From Planctomycetaceae bacterium (GTDB lineage: Bacteria > Planctomycetota > PLA2), in assembly GCA_011525755.1 (NCBI GenBank), contig WYBS01000019.1:1-64000 (forward strand): DNA of 64,000 nucleotides, given 5' to 3'. Numbering within the stretch: the first letter of the stretch is position 1; every line of letters begins with the position of its first letter. This document shows, piece by piece, positions 20,652 to 29,245 of the stretch. Under the pieces are notes generated by a model. The model was not told the DNA's origin. It was given only the letters and a program-made list of their open reading frames with translations, and did no database searches. The position numbers and the translations under genes are program-made.

Positions 20652-21704
20652 ATGAGGGCCGGCACGGCGCTCCTCCTCGTGGTCGCGGCGTTCGTCGCGG
20701 GCATCCTCGTCGGGCGCCTCGCGGCGCGGCCCGCGCCGGACGGCCGCGCGATCCGCCACCCCGCGGGAGCGGAGCCGGTCGCGACAACGCGCGGAGGCGA
20801 CCCGGAATCGGGCGGCGAACCGTTGGCCCAGCCGCCGCCACGCACGACGCGCGCCCTGAGCGAGCCGGCGCCGTCCGGTGACCCGCCGGACGAGGACCAG
20901 CCGCTCCGGCCGGGCGCAGACTTCGCCGAGTGGAACGGCCAGGAGTTCGTCCGCTGGTACGCCATCCACAAGGGGGCGTGGGACCTCCCGGAGATGGACG
21001 AGACGTCGCTCGCGAAGCACGGCGAGACGCTGGTCGCGCTCGGGCGCATCCCCCGCCGCGACGTGATGCTCTTCGTGCTCCGGGTCCTCGAGGAGCGGGA
21101 CCGGGCCCTGGCGCCGGTCATCGAGGAGTCGGCCGCGTGGCACGCAGCAAACCCGGACGTGCCGAGGGACGATCCGGCGGCGACGGCCTTCGAGGAGCGA
21201 CTCCGGGCCGTGCAGCAGCGGTGCTGGGACAGGCTTCACCGGGAGCTCGCGTACTCCGACTACAGGCTTCTCGTCGGGCGAGGGGACGACGACGTGGAGG
21301 TGCGCCCGCCGCCCGGCGGCCCGTTGCCGGGCGGGGACCCGTACTTGCACCCCGTCGCGAACGCCCGCGAGTTCTACCGCTTCTCGCCCTGGTACCGCGC
21401 CTACCGCTTCGAGCTCGGCTTTCCGGAGCGCGACGAGGACTTCCTCGCGGGGTTCCACCAGCACGTCGTCCAGCCGCTGGGGCGCCTGCCGGAGCCCGCG
21501 CTGATGCGGGAGCTGCAGGAGGCGTACCTGCCCTGCTACCCCCGCCTGCGCGACGGGAGCGACTGGGACGGAACGGTGCGCGACTTCTTCCTCCGGCTCG
21601 ACGGCATCCTCGAGCCGCTTGACTACGAGCGGATGCGCCACTCCTACGAATGGGGCAAGACCTGCCGCGCGCTCGGCATCCCGGGCCCGGCGGCGGGCCG
21701 GTAG
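20652..21704 (+). CDS. Membrane-anchored protein of unknown function
   Basis: A 350-residue protein with one N-terminal membrane segment (about residues 5-24, LLLVVAAFVAGILVG), a disordered proline/glutamate-rich linker (about 30-90), and a helical domain with many aromatic residues (WNGQEFVRWYAIHKGAWDLP, EFYRFSPWYRAYRFELGF). I recognise no family. The domain would lie outside the cytoplasm. It converges with the giant sigma-54 regulator, 3 bases apart, with no terminator between them. Confidence 0.7.
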   Translation: MRAGTALLLVVAAFVAGILVGRLAARPAPDGRAIRHPAGAEPVATTRGGDPESGGEPLAQPPPRTTRALSEPAPSGDPPDEDQPLRPGADFAEWNGQEFVRWYAIHKGAWDLPEMDETSLAKHGETLVALGRIPRRDVMLFVLRVLEERDRALAPVIEESAAWHAANPDVPRDDPAATAFEERLRAVQQRCWDRLHRELAYSDYRLLVGRGDDDVEVRPPPGGPLPGGDPYLHPVANAREFYRFSPWYRAYRFELGFPERDEDFLAGFHQHVVQPLGRLPEPALMRELQEAYLPCYPRLRDGSDWDGTVRDFFLRLDGILEPLDYERMRHSYEWGKTCRALGIPGPAAGR

Positions 21705-21707
21705 CGG

Positions 21708-24700
21708 TCACTTCCCCGCCGGGCGGTAGATCGCGCCGCGGCGGCGGCCCACGCGCACGAGGAGACCTCGGTCGACGAGCCGCTGCGCCTCGCGGAGCGC
21801 CGTGCGCGCGCTCACGTTCTCGTCCTTGACGATCTCGCCGTTCGTGACCCCGCCCCGGTCCCGCGCGAGCTTCAGGATCCGCTCCTGGCGGGGCGTCAGG
21901 CCTTCGATCGAGGGGGGTGCGGGGGGAGCGGCCGCGGCCCCCGAGGGCAGAGCGAGGTGGGCGCGCTCGACCGTCGTGCCCGCGCGCATGAGCATCGTGC
22001 GCTCGACGACGTTCCGGAGCTCGCGCACGTTTCCGGGCCACGGGTAGCTGTAGAGCGCGTCGAGGGCGTCGGGCGCGAACGACTCCACCTGCAGTCCGTG
22101 CGAGCGGTTGAACACCTGGCGGAAGTGGTCGATCAGGTGGGGGATGTCCTCGCGCCGCTCCCGCAGCGGCGGCACCCGCAGCTCCACCACGTGGAGCCGG
22201 TGGTAGAGGTCCTCGCGGAAGGCGCCCCCGCGGACCGCGTCGGCGAGGTCCCTGTTGCTCGCCGCGAGGATGCGGACGTCGATGTCCACCTCCTCCGCGC
22301 CGCCGACGCGCGCGATCTTCCGCTCCTGGAGGACCCGCAGCAGTTTCGCCTGCGTCGGCAGCGGCAGCTCGCCCACCTCGTCGAGGAACAGGGTGCCCCT
22401 GTGGGCCTTCTCGAAGTGCCCGACGTGCCGGCGCTCGGCCCCCGTGAAGGCGCCGCGCTCGTAGCCGAAGAGCTCGCTCTCCACGAGCGAGTCCGGGATC
22501 GCCGCGCAGTTCACCTTGACGTACGGCGCGTCGGCGCGTCCGCTGTTCGTCTGGATGAGGTCGGCGAGGATCTCCTTGCCCGTCCCCGTCTCGCCCGAGA
22601 GGAGGACGGTGGCATTCGTGGGCGCGACGCGCGCGACCACTTCGAGCGCGGCGCGCATCGTCGGGCTGCGGCTCGCGACGAGCCCCGGCCCGGGCGGCAT
22701 GCGCAGCGCCGGCGCCGGCTCGTCGCGCGCCTCCTCCCACGTCTCCGTCAGCTCGAAGAGGGCGTCGAGGAGCATGTCGGCCGCGGCGCCGTCCTCCGGG
22801 TAGGTGGCGGTGCGGAAACCGAACTCCGGCGTCTCGGCGAGCCCGAACGCGCGGGCCCGGAGTGCCGCGGCCGCGCGGTCGCGAAGCTCGCGCGCCGCGC
22901 GCGCGTCGCTCTCGACGAGCAGCGCGAGAAGCTCGCCGCCGGGACCGCGGCCGAGCATGTTGCGGCGGGGGAGCACACCCTCGAGCGCCGCGGCGCTCTC
23001 GGCCACGACCTTCGCGGCGGCCGCTGCGCCGTGGCGGCGCGCGAGGCCGCGGAGGTCGCTGATCACGATCCGCAGGAGCGAGAGCGGGCGGCCGGCCGCA
23101 GCCGCCCGGTCCACCTCCTCCTTCAGCCGGCGCACGAAGAACGGCATCGTGTAGAGCCCCGTCAGCTCGTCCGTGACGGCGGCCTGGTAGAGGCGCGCGT
23201 TCTCGAGCGCGATCCCGATCTGTCGGCCGCTCGCGTCGAGCGACGTGCGGTCGAGATCGCGATCGCGGTCGATCGACGTGCAGACCGCGAGGCCGACGGC
23301 GCGGCCCGCCGCGATCAGCGGGATCCATGCGCCGTCCTCGCGAAGGACGGCGCGCCGGAGGTCGACGGCGTCGCGGGCGGGACCGTCCGGCGGGAGCCTC
23401 GTCGGGATCGGCGCTTCCTCGCCGCGGCGGTGGAGGAGCTCGAGCCCCTCGCCGGCCGCGTCGAGGACGGCCACCTGGACGGAGGCGGCGCCGGTCGCGC
23501 GCGCGAGGAGCGAGCAGGCGGCGCGGGCCACCTCGGTGCGGTCGAGGGCCGCGGTGAGCTCGTGCAGGCCGCGGTGGAGCTCCGTGAGCTGGCGCACGCG
23601 GGCGTCGAGCGCGTCCGCCATCGTGTTGAACGACAGCGCGAGACGCCCGACCTCGTCCTCCTCCTCGACGGGCGCGCGGTTGCCGAGGTCGCCCGCGGCG
23701 ATGGCCCGCGCGGCGCGGGTCACGCGCTGGAGCCGCTGCGTCACGCGGTCGACGAGCGTGCCGCCGGCGATGACCACGAGGAGCAGCGCGGCGAGCGTGG
23801 AGAGGAGGAGCGTGCGGAACGTCGAGGCCTTGGTCTCGTCGGTCACAACGCGCGACCGGTAGACGCCGAGGAGCGCGAGCGGCGTGCCCTTCTCGAGCAC
23901 CAGCGCGTGCGCGGCGGCGACGGGCTCGCCGCGCGCCGCCGCGTGCGGCTCGTAGACCGGGCGGCCGGTGCGCAGGGCCTCCTCGAAGAGCGCGCGCCCG
24001 CGCTCGCGACCGCTCGGCCCGAGCCGGTCGTCGGGAAGCGGCCCGGAGCACGCGAGCACGTCGCCCGCGGGCGAGGAGAGGAGTACGGTCGTACCGGCGG
24101 GCGGTTCGGAGACGAGCCGATGCGCGGGCACGCCGACGACGCAGCGGCGCTGGTCCACCGTGCGCGCGAAGCCTACCGCGACCAGCCCGTCCCACGGGGA
24201 CCAGCAGAGGCCGGGTGCCGAGAGCGCGTCGAAGAAGGCCGCCCTGCCGAGCGGGGAGGGGCTCTGCGCGTCGAGCTCGGGAAGCCGGAGGAACGCGCCC
24301 TGCGCCTCGACCTTCTCCCGGTTGAAAAGCGCGCGTCGCGCGAAGGCTTCGGGATCCGCCGCGTACGACGTGCCGAGAAGGTCCCGGGCGGTCGTGAACG
24401 CGAGGTCGCGCGCCCTGGCCTTGGCGGCGGCGATCTTGTCCGTGGCGTTGTCGAGCGCCCCGAGGGTCGCGCCGCGCAGCTCGTCCTCGGCCGCGACGTT
24501 CAGGATGCCCGTGAGCGAGACGACGAGGAAGACGAGGGGCACGACGCTCGCGGCGGTCAGCGCGACGAGCATCTTCACGCGGAGACGCCTCGCCTTCGCG
24601 AGCAGGGACGCCCCCGCGACCACGGCGGTGAACGCGAGCAGGAGGGCGGCGCCGCCCGCGAACGCGGCCTCGCGCCGGGCGATCGCCTGGAGCCACGGCG

Positions 24701-26879
24701 TGCCGGGCAACAGGACCTCCAGCGCGCCCATCTCCCCCTTGCCGAACGGGAGGTCGATCGCGACGGGGACCTGCCCGGCGGCGCCGGTCGTGCGCGTGAC
24801 GCCCCGCGGCGACCGGACCGAGAAGCCGAGCGGCCGCCACCGGGCCCGCTGCTCGTCGCGCAGGACGAGCCTCGTCCCTTCGACCCGAAGTCCCGACGCG
24901 GGCGGAGGCGCCGCGGACACCTGGCGGCCGAGCGTCAGGGCGGCGACCGAGAGCGACGGCAGCACGCCGAGGTCGCTGACCTCCACCGCGGCGACCGTCC
25001 GCGAGGCGTCGACTTCCGCGGCGTGGAGCGTGTAGACGAGCGGCTGCCGGGTCGCGTCCTCCCACCGGAGCGCGACGTTCCGCGCGTCCACGGCATCCGG
25101 ATCCGTCCCCGCGAGATCGCGGCTGCCGAGGTGCGCCCGGGGGCCCCCTTGGCCGTCCGAGTAGAGGACGCGGAACGAGATCGCGTCGGCGCCGTCCGAG
25201 GCGGTCGGGTCCGCGTCGGGCGCCCGCAGCGCGAGCCAGAGCCGGTCGGCGACCGTCCCTCCGGGAACCGCGATCGTCGCGGCGCCGCCGCGCGGCACCG
25301 GGAGGATGTGGGAGGCGGGCCGGTCCTGCCAGACGTCGAAGGGGACGCCCGCGTCGGACACGTGGGGGAGCGGAAGCGCCGTCCACGCGCCGCGCTCGTC
25401 CTCGCCGTAGAGCGCGTCCACGAGCATCGGCTGCGAGGGCAGGCGGTTCCGCACCACGAGCGCGCGCAGCGGCGCGCCCTTCATGTCCGCGAGGTCGAAG
25501 AAGAGGTGGGGGTGCGGGACGAAGTCCGTCTCGACGGGGACCGAGGCGCCGGAGGCGAACTCGAGCCTCGCCTCCGCCGCGGGCCTCCCGGCGGGCGTGC
25601 GCTCCTCGACGACCGGGAGCGACAGGTCGAGCCGCAGCCGCGCGGGCGCCGCGATCCCGGGGAGCGGGAAGGTCCGGATCTCGCCGGCGGAGAGCGACAC
25701 GCCGAAGTGGAGCGGCCCGGGCGCGTCGGCCGAGGGAGGGCCGCGGAGCGCGTCGGCGCGCACCGGCACGCACCGGTACTCGTACGACGGCTGGATGCGA
25801 ACCTGCCCATCGCGGAGGAGCGCGAGGAGATGCTCGGCCCGCGTCTCCGCGTCGCCCGTGTCGAGGTCTACGCACGCCCGGGAGAGCGCGGTCGCCTCGT
25901 CGACCTCCTCGGCCCAGCGTCCCCGCGCCGCGCGGGCGTCGAGGGCCGACGCGATCGCGGGCGCGAATCCGCAGAGGGCCGCGGCGAGGACGAAGCCGGC
26001 GGCGACGGTCGCCGCGCCCACGCGCGTGCGCCGCGTGAGCCTGCGCACGATCACCCGAGCGAGGAACGCGAGGAGAACGACGGCGAGGAGGCCCAACGCG
26101 ACTCCGAGCCAGTCGGAGAGACGCGCCTTCGGGGGAGGGGGCGCGGGGGAGGGGGGGAGCCACGGCCCGACCGCGAGCCGCGCGAAGTTGGCGGGGATCG
26201 CGTAGAGGTCGAACCTGCCCGAGAGCGTGAGATAGCTCTGCTGCGCGGTGGCCAAGGGGTCGTCCACGTCGTTCAGCGCGATGTCGAAGCCGATATTGCC
26301 GTCCGCGTCGGGCCGGAGGTTGAGCTGCCAGAGCGGGATCCGCGCCTCGATGACGTAGCCGCCCTCGACGACCGTGTGCGCCACCTCGAGCCCCCGGAGC
26401 CCCCCATGCGAATAGGGAACCTCGGGCCCGCGCTGGCATACGCCCCACCGTTGCGGCGGGTAGAAGGGCATGAGGATGATCTGGTAGTCGTCGTTGGTGT
26501 AGCGCTCGCCGCTATCCCCGCTCGCGAGGTCGGTGCGGAGGAAAAGCTCGACGGAATCGCCGACCCACCAGCTTCGGGTCGCCTCGTGGACGGTCTTGTC
26601 GTCGCGGACCTCGAGCAGGAGGTAGAGATCCTCCCGGTTGAGGAGCGCCCTGAGGGTCGCCGAGAGGTCGTCGTCCCCGGTCCAGTTCTCGCGGAGCCTC
26701 GGGTGGACGTGGTCGATGCCGGCGAGCCGCTGCGGGACGGCGCCGCGCCACGCGGGATCGCCCGGGTTGCCATCCACGCGGGGGGCCGGCGCCGCGGCCG
26801 GACAGGGAACGACGGGATCGTTGGACCCCGCGATGGCCGGAAGCGCGAGAAGAACGAGGCAGCCGAGACGTCGCAGCAA
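21708..26879 (-). CDS. Giant membrane-bound sensor fused to a sigma-54 activator
   Basis: One 1723-residue chain. In order: signal peptide; CBM9-like domain (about 30-245, from RVDGNPGDPAWRGA to GNIGFDIALNDVDD); two membrane segments (about 250-273 and 283-308); a large outer region (about 309-735); two more segments (about 737-760 and 768-793); a cache-like outer region; a fifth segment (about 1013-1036); HAMP; GAF; a degenerate GGDEF domain (GGELL instead of GGDEF); a sigma-54 AAA+ domain (Walker A GETGTGKE near 1424, GAFTGA near 1475, Walker B LFLDEVGE); and a C-terminal winged helix instead of the usual Fis-type helix. The start is TTG. It should sense a carbohydrate-like ligand outside and activate sigma-54 promoters from the membrane. 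The target genes are unknown. Confidence 0.9.
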   Translation of the reverse strand: MLRRLGCLVLLALPAIAGSNDPVVPCPAAAPAPRVDGNPGDPAWRGAVPQRLAGIDHVHPRLRENWTGDDDLSATLRALLNREDLYLLLEVRDDKTVHEATRSWWVGDSVELFLRTDLASGDSGERYTNDDYQIILMPFYPPQRWGVCQRGPEVPYSHGGLRGLEVAHTVVEGGYVIEARIPLWQLNLRPDADGNIGFDIALNDVDDPLATAQQSYLTLSGRFDLYAIPANFARLAVGPWLPPSPAPPPPKARLSDWLGVALGLLAVVLLAFLARVIVRRLTRRTRVGAATVAAGFVLAAALCGFAPAIASALDARAARGRWAEEVDEATALSRACVDLDTGDAETRAEHLLALLRDGQVRIQPSYEYRCVPVRADALRGPPSADAPGPLHFGVSLSAGEIRTFPLPGIAAPARLRLDLSLPVVEERTPAGRPAAEARLEFASGASVPVETDFVPHPHLFFDLADMKGAPLRALVVRNRLPSQPMLVDALYGEDERGAWTALPLPHVSDAGVPFDVWQDRPASHILPVPRGGAATIAVPGGTVADRLWLALRAPDADPTASDGADAISFRVLYSDGQGGPRAHLGSRDLAGTDPDAVDARNVALRWEDATRQPLVYTLHAAEVDASRTVAAVEVSDLGVLPSLSVAALTLGRQVSAAPPPASGLRVEGTRLVLRDEQRARWRPLGFSVRSPRGVTRTTGAAGQVPVAIDLPFGKGEMGALEVLLPGTPWLQAIARREAAFAGGAALLLAFTAVVAGASLLAKARRLRVKMLVALTAASVVPLVFLVVSLTGILNVAAEDELRGATLGALDNATDKIAAAKARARDLAFTTARDLLGTSYAADPEAFARRALFNREKVEAQGAFLRLPELDAQSPSPLGRAAFFDALSAPGLCWSPWDGLVAVGFARTVDQRRCVVGVPAHRLVSEPPAGTTVLLSSPAGDVLACSGPLPDDRLGPSGRERGRALFEEALRTGRPVYEPHAAARGEPVAAAHALVLEKGTPLALLGVYRSRVVTDETKASTFRTLLLSTLAALLLVVIAGGTLVDRVTQRLQRVTRAARAIAAGDLGNRAPVEEEDEVGRLALSFNTMADALDARVRQLTELHRGLHELTAALDRTEVARAACSLLARATGAASVQVAVLDAAGEGLELLHRRGEEAPIPTRLPPDGPARDAVDLRRAVLREDGAWIPLIAAGRAVGLAVCTSIDRDRDLDRTSLDASGRQIGIALENARLYQAAVTDELTGLYTMPFFVRRLKEEVDRAAAAGRPLSLLRIVISDLRGLARRHGAAAAAKVVAESAAALEGVLPRRNMLGRGPGGELLALLVESDARAARELRDRAAAALRARAFGLAETPEFGFRTATYPEDGAAADMLLDALFELTETWEEARDEPAPALRMPPGPGLVASRSPTMRAALEVVARVAPTNATVLLSGETGTGKEILADLIQTNSGRADAPYVKVNCAAIPDSLVESELFGYERGAFTGAERRHVGHFEKAHRGTLFLDEVGELPLPTQAKLLRVLQERKIARVGGAEEVDIDVRILAASNRDLADAVRGGAFREDLYHRLHVVELRVPPLRERREDIPHLIDHFRQVFNRSHGLQVESFAPDALDALYSYPWPGNVRELRNVVERTMLMRAGTTVERAHLALPSGAAAAPPAPPSIEGLTPRQERILKLARDRGGVTNGEIVKDENVSARTALREAQRLVDRGLLVRVGRRRGAIYRPAGK

Positions 26880-26891
26880 CGAAGTCCGCCA

Positions 26892-26961
26892 AGTATGCGC
26901 CTCGGTCTCCGCCCAGGCAAGCGGCGGAATCTGGCGGAATCCGATGTGCCGCGGTTAGCAT
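26892..26961. promoter_or_regulatory. Divergent -10 boxes
   Basis: Minus-strand CATACT (26897-26892), 12 bases before the TTG at 26879, and plus-strand TAGCAT (26956-26961), 8 bases before the TTG at 26970. The minus box is weak; the plus box fits the leaderless pattern. Confidence 0.45.
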
Positions 26962-26969
26962 CGTCCAGG

Positions 26970-27143
26970 TTGTCGAACGCCGGGCGCGCGCTCCAGATCC
27001 TCGGGCTTGTCCTGCTGCCCTTGGGGCTCTTCTACGGCTTCGAGGGAGGTCCGAACGCGATGGCTCTGGAGCTGGGCTTTCTCGCGGCGGGGGCGGCGGC
27101 GTTCCTGATCGGCCTCCGGCTCCAGCGCCGCGGCGGCGGGTAG
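26970..27143 (+). CDS. Small membrane protein, two predicted membrane segments
   Basis: A 57-residue protein: a short basic start (SNAGRA), a hydrophobic segment ALQILGLVLLPLGLFYGF, a short turn, a second segment LGFLAAGAAAFLIGLRL, then a basic tail RRGGG. I recognise no family, but the shape is common for small planctomycete membrane proteins. TTG 26970 is chosen because TAGCAT sits 8 bases upstream, as at other leaderless starts here. Confidence 0.6.
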   Translation: MSNAGRALQILGLVLLPLGLFYGFEGGPNAMALELGFLAAGAAAFLIGLRLQRRGGG

Positions 27144-27227
27144 GGACCAGCCGTTTCCCGGGAGGATCGTGCGCGGGCGTTCCGGCTCCCGGACGCACGC
27201 GCGAGAGCCCCAAGGGGCCCCCCCCGG

Positions 27228-27683
27228 TCACGCGCCGATCGGCTGCTCCTGGGCGGCGCTCTCCTCGGTCACGAAATGGAGCTCGATCGCGTCCTTGATG
27301 CAGACGCTCGTGCAGAGGTGGTCGCAGCCCATGCACTTGTTCTGGTCGACGACCGCGACCATGTTCACGCCGGGCGCGGAGTCGTAGTCCACCATGCTGA
27401 GCGCGTCGTAGGGGCAGACGTCCACGCAGAAGACGCACCCGGTGCAGAGGTCCGGATCGACCTTGGCCTTCGGGACCTCTTTCGGCTTCAGGCGCGTCGC
27501 GATCTCGCCCGTGTCGTCGAGGATCGCGTTCACGGGGCACACGTAGCCGCAGAGGCCGCAGTCCACGCAGAGCGTGGGGTCGATGATGTGCATCTCCTTG
27601 CGTGTGCCTGCGATGCACTCGACCGGACACTTCTTGGCGCACGCCGTGCAGCCGATGCAGGTGTCGATGATCTTATAGGCCAT
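27228..27683 (-). CDS. Polyferredoxin with four iron-sulfur cluster motifs
   Basis: A 151-residue cytoplasmic electron carrier. Three standard CxxCxxCxxxCP motifs are visible (CIGCTACAKKCP, CVDCGLCGYVCP, CTGCVFCVDVCP), and a fourth, CMGCDHLCTSVC, has one extra residue between its second and third cysteines. The first two resemble the RnfB/ferredoxin type. GGAAG lies about 10 bases before the ATG. A minus-strand TAGAAT (27732-27727) gives a leader of about 37 bases. It stands alone, so its redox partners are unknown. Confidence 0.9.
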   Translation of the reverse strand: MAYKIIDTCIGCTACAKKCPVECIAGTRKEMHIIDPTLCVDCGLCGYVCPVNAILDDTGEIATRLKPKEVPKAKVDPDLCTGCVFCVDVCPYDALSMVDYDSAPGVNMVAVVDQNKCMGCDHLCTSVCIKDAIELHFVTEESAAQEQPIGA

Positions 27684-27726
27684 GCTGGATGCTTCCGGGG
27701 GTCTCGGAGGCTACGATATCGGCAGG

Positions 27727-27732
27727 ATTCTA
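27727..27732 (-). promoter_or_regulatory. -10 box of the ferredoxin gene
   Basis: Minus-strand TAGAAT, 43 bases before ATG 27683. Unlike the leaderless genes, this gene has room for its ribosome site. Confidence 0.45.
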
Positions 27733-27771
27733 GCCGCAAGCCGGGGCCTAGGAAGGATTTGTGAGGTTTTC

Positions 27772-28194
27772 GTGTCCAACGCGCTGTCGTCCCTCATCGT
27801 CATCGTCCTCCTCATCGCCCTCGCGTTCTACTTCGTGGTCGTGCCGCCCCAGGGGTTCGACGCGTGGGGCCACCGGCTCGCCATTCCCCTCGTCCTCGTC
27901 GTCGCCGCCTTCACGGTGTTCGAGACCCTGAAGATGCGCACGCACATCTCGCAGCTCGTCGGGGCGTTGCGTGGGCTCATGGGCCGGTCCGGCGCGCCGC
28001 CGACCCCGGAGGTGAAGCGCGAGGCGGTCGAGATCCTCGTGAAGTCCTTGAGGAGCGCCAACCCGGGGGTGCGGAAGACCGCGTCCGTCCAGCTCCGGAA
28101 CCTCACCGGGCAGGATCTCGGCGAGGACGCTGAGGCCTGGGAGGCGTGGTGGGAGCGCAACAAGGCCGGTTTCGGTGCCCCCGGGGCCCCCTGA
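27772..28194 (+). CDS. Membrane protein with HEAT-type C-terminal domain
   Basis: A 140-residue protein with two membrane segments (about residues 5-22 and 34-50) and a cytoplasmic helical domain: VKREAVEILVKSLRSANPGVRKTASVQLRNLTGQDLGEDAEAWEAWWERN. The TGQD...AWEAWW end is the planctomycete HEAT cap also seen, weaker, in the lipoprotein at 18301. The start is GTG with GAGG about 6 bases upstream. It is divergent from the ferredoxin. The function is unknown. Confidence 0.75.
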   Translation: MSNALSSLIVIVLLIALAFYFVVVPPQGFDAWGHRLAIPLVLVVAAFTVFETLKMRTHISQLVGALRGLMGRSGAPPTPEVKREAVEILVKSLRSANPGVRKTASVQLRNLTGQDLGEDAEAWEAWWERNKAGFGAPGAP

Positions 28195-28237
28195 TTTTCG
28201 CCCGGAGGCCGGCTTCCTTCCCCGGGAGGGGTGCCGG

Positions 28238-28243
28238 TAGGAT
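28238..28243 (+). promoter_or_regulatory. -10 box of the polyprenyl synthase operon
   Basis: TAGGAT, 12 bases before ATG 28256, preceded by CCGG as at several other leaderless promoters here. A GTG at 28244 is too close to the box to be transcribed. Confidence 0.55.
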
Positions 28244-28255
28244 GTGGGCGCCCCG

Positions 28256-29242
28256 ATGACGCTCAACACCGTCTCGCCTCTCGGCGCGCTTCTCGACCCC
28301 ATCCGGGAGGACCTCGCGCAGGTCGAGGCCGAGATCCGCCGCATGAGCACCTCCCCGGCGCCGGAGATGAGGGCGCTCCTCGACCACGTCGGGCGCTTCT
28401 CCGGGAAGCGGCTGCGGCCCGCGCTCACGCTCGTCGCCGGGCGGATGTTCGGCCCGCTCCGGCCCGAACACGCGACCGTCGGCGCGATCGTCGAGCTGAT
28501 CCACACGGCGACGCTCGTCCACGACGACATCCTCGACGAGTCGGCGCTGCGCCGGAACATCGAGACCGTCAACCGGCGCGTCGGCAACGAGACGGCCGTG
28601 CTCCTCGGCGACTACCTCTTCGCCACCTGCTTCAAGGAGGCGGCGGCGCTGGAGGACCGGTTCGCCTCGCGGTACCTCGCGGAGATCGTCGCGATCGTCT
28701 GCCGCGGCGAGATCCTGCAGGTGCACCGCCGGAACGACATCGACCTCACGGAGGAGACCTACTTCCGGATCATCGAGGACAAGACCGCGGCGCTCTACGC
28801 CGCGGCGCTCCGCTGCGGCGCGGAGATCGCGCACGCGCCGCAGGAGGCCTCGCGGGCGCTGGCCGAGTACGGTCTCCGGATCGGCATCGCGTTCCAGATC
28901 ATCGACGACATCCTCGACCTCACGGGCGAGGAGGCGACCGTCGGGAAGTCCCTCGGGACCGACCTCGAGAAGGCGAAGATGACGCTGCCGCTCCTCCGGC
29001 TGCGGGAGCGCGCGAACGCGCGGGACCGGGAACGGCTGCGGCGCGTGCTCCTCTCGGGCGACCGCGGGGAGCGGGACTCGATCCTGCCGCTCCTGCGGGA
29101 GTACGGGGCGATCGCGTCGGCGCGCGAGACGGCGGAGGCGCTCGTGGAGGAGGCGCGGCGGGAGCTGCGCCGCGTGCCGGACGGCCCGGAGCGGGCGCTG
29201 CTGTTCGCGGCGGCCGACTACGTGCTCGCCCGCGACCGCTGA
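28256..29242 (+). CDS. Polyprenyl diphosphate synthase (octaprenyl/heptaprenyl type)
   Basis: A 328-residue trans-isoprenyl diphosphate synthase that builds the side chain of respiratory quinones from IPP. It has GKRLRPALTLVAG near residue 50, the first Asp-rich motif HDDILDES near 87, and the second, QIIDDILDLTG, near 216. The small residues before the first motif (ATLVHDD) suit a long-chain product. With NDH-2, SDH and UbiD in the same window, a menaquinone or ubiquinone role is likely. The downstream gene begins 3 bases after its stop. Confidence 0.92.
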   Translation: MTLNTVSPLGALLDPIREDLAQVEAEIRRMSTSPAPEMRALLDHVGRFSGKRLRPALTLVAGRMFGPLRPEHATVGAIVELIHTATLVHDDILDESALRRNIETVNRRVGNETAVLLGDYLFATCFKEAAALEDRFASRYLAEIVAIVCRGEILQVHRRNDIDLTEETYFRIIEDKTAALYAAALRCGAEIAHAPQEASRALAEYGLRIGIAFQIIDDILDLTGEEATVGKSLGTDLEKAKMTLPLLRLRERANARDRERLRRVLLSGDRGERDSILPLLREYGAIASARETAEALVEEARRELRRVPDGPERALLFAAADYVLARDR

Positions 29243-29245
29243 CCC

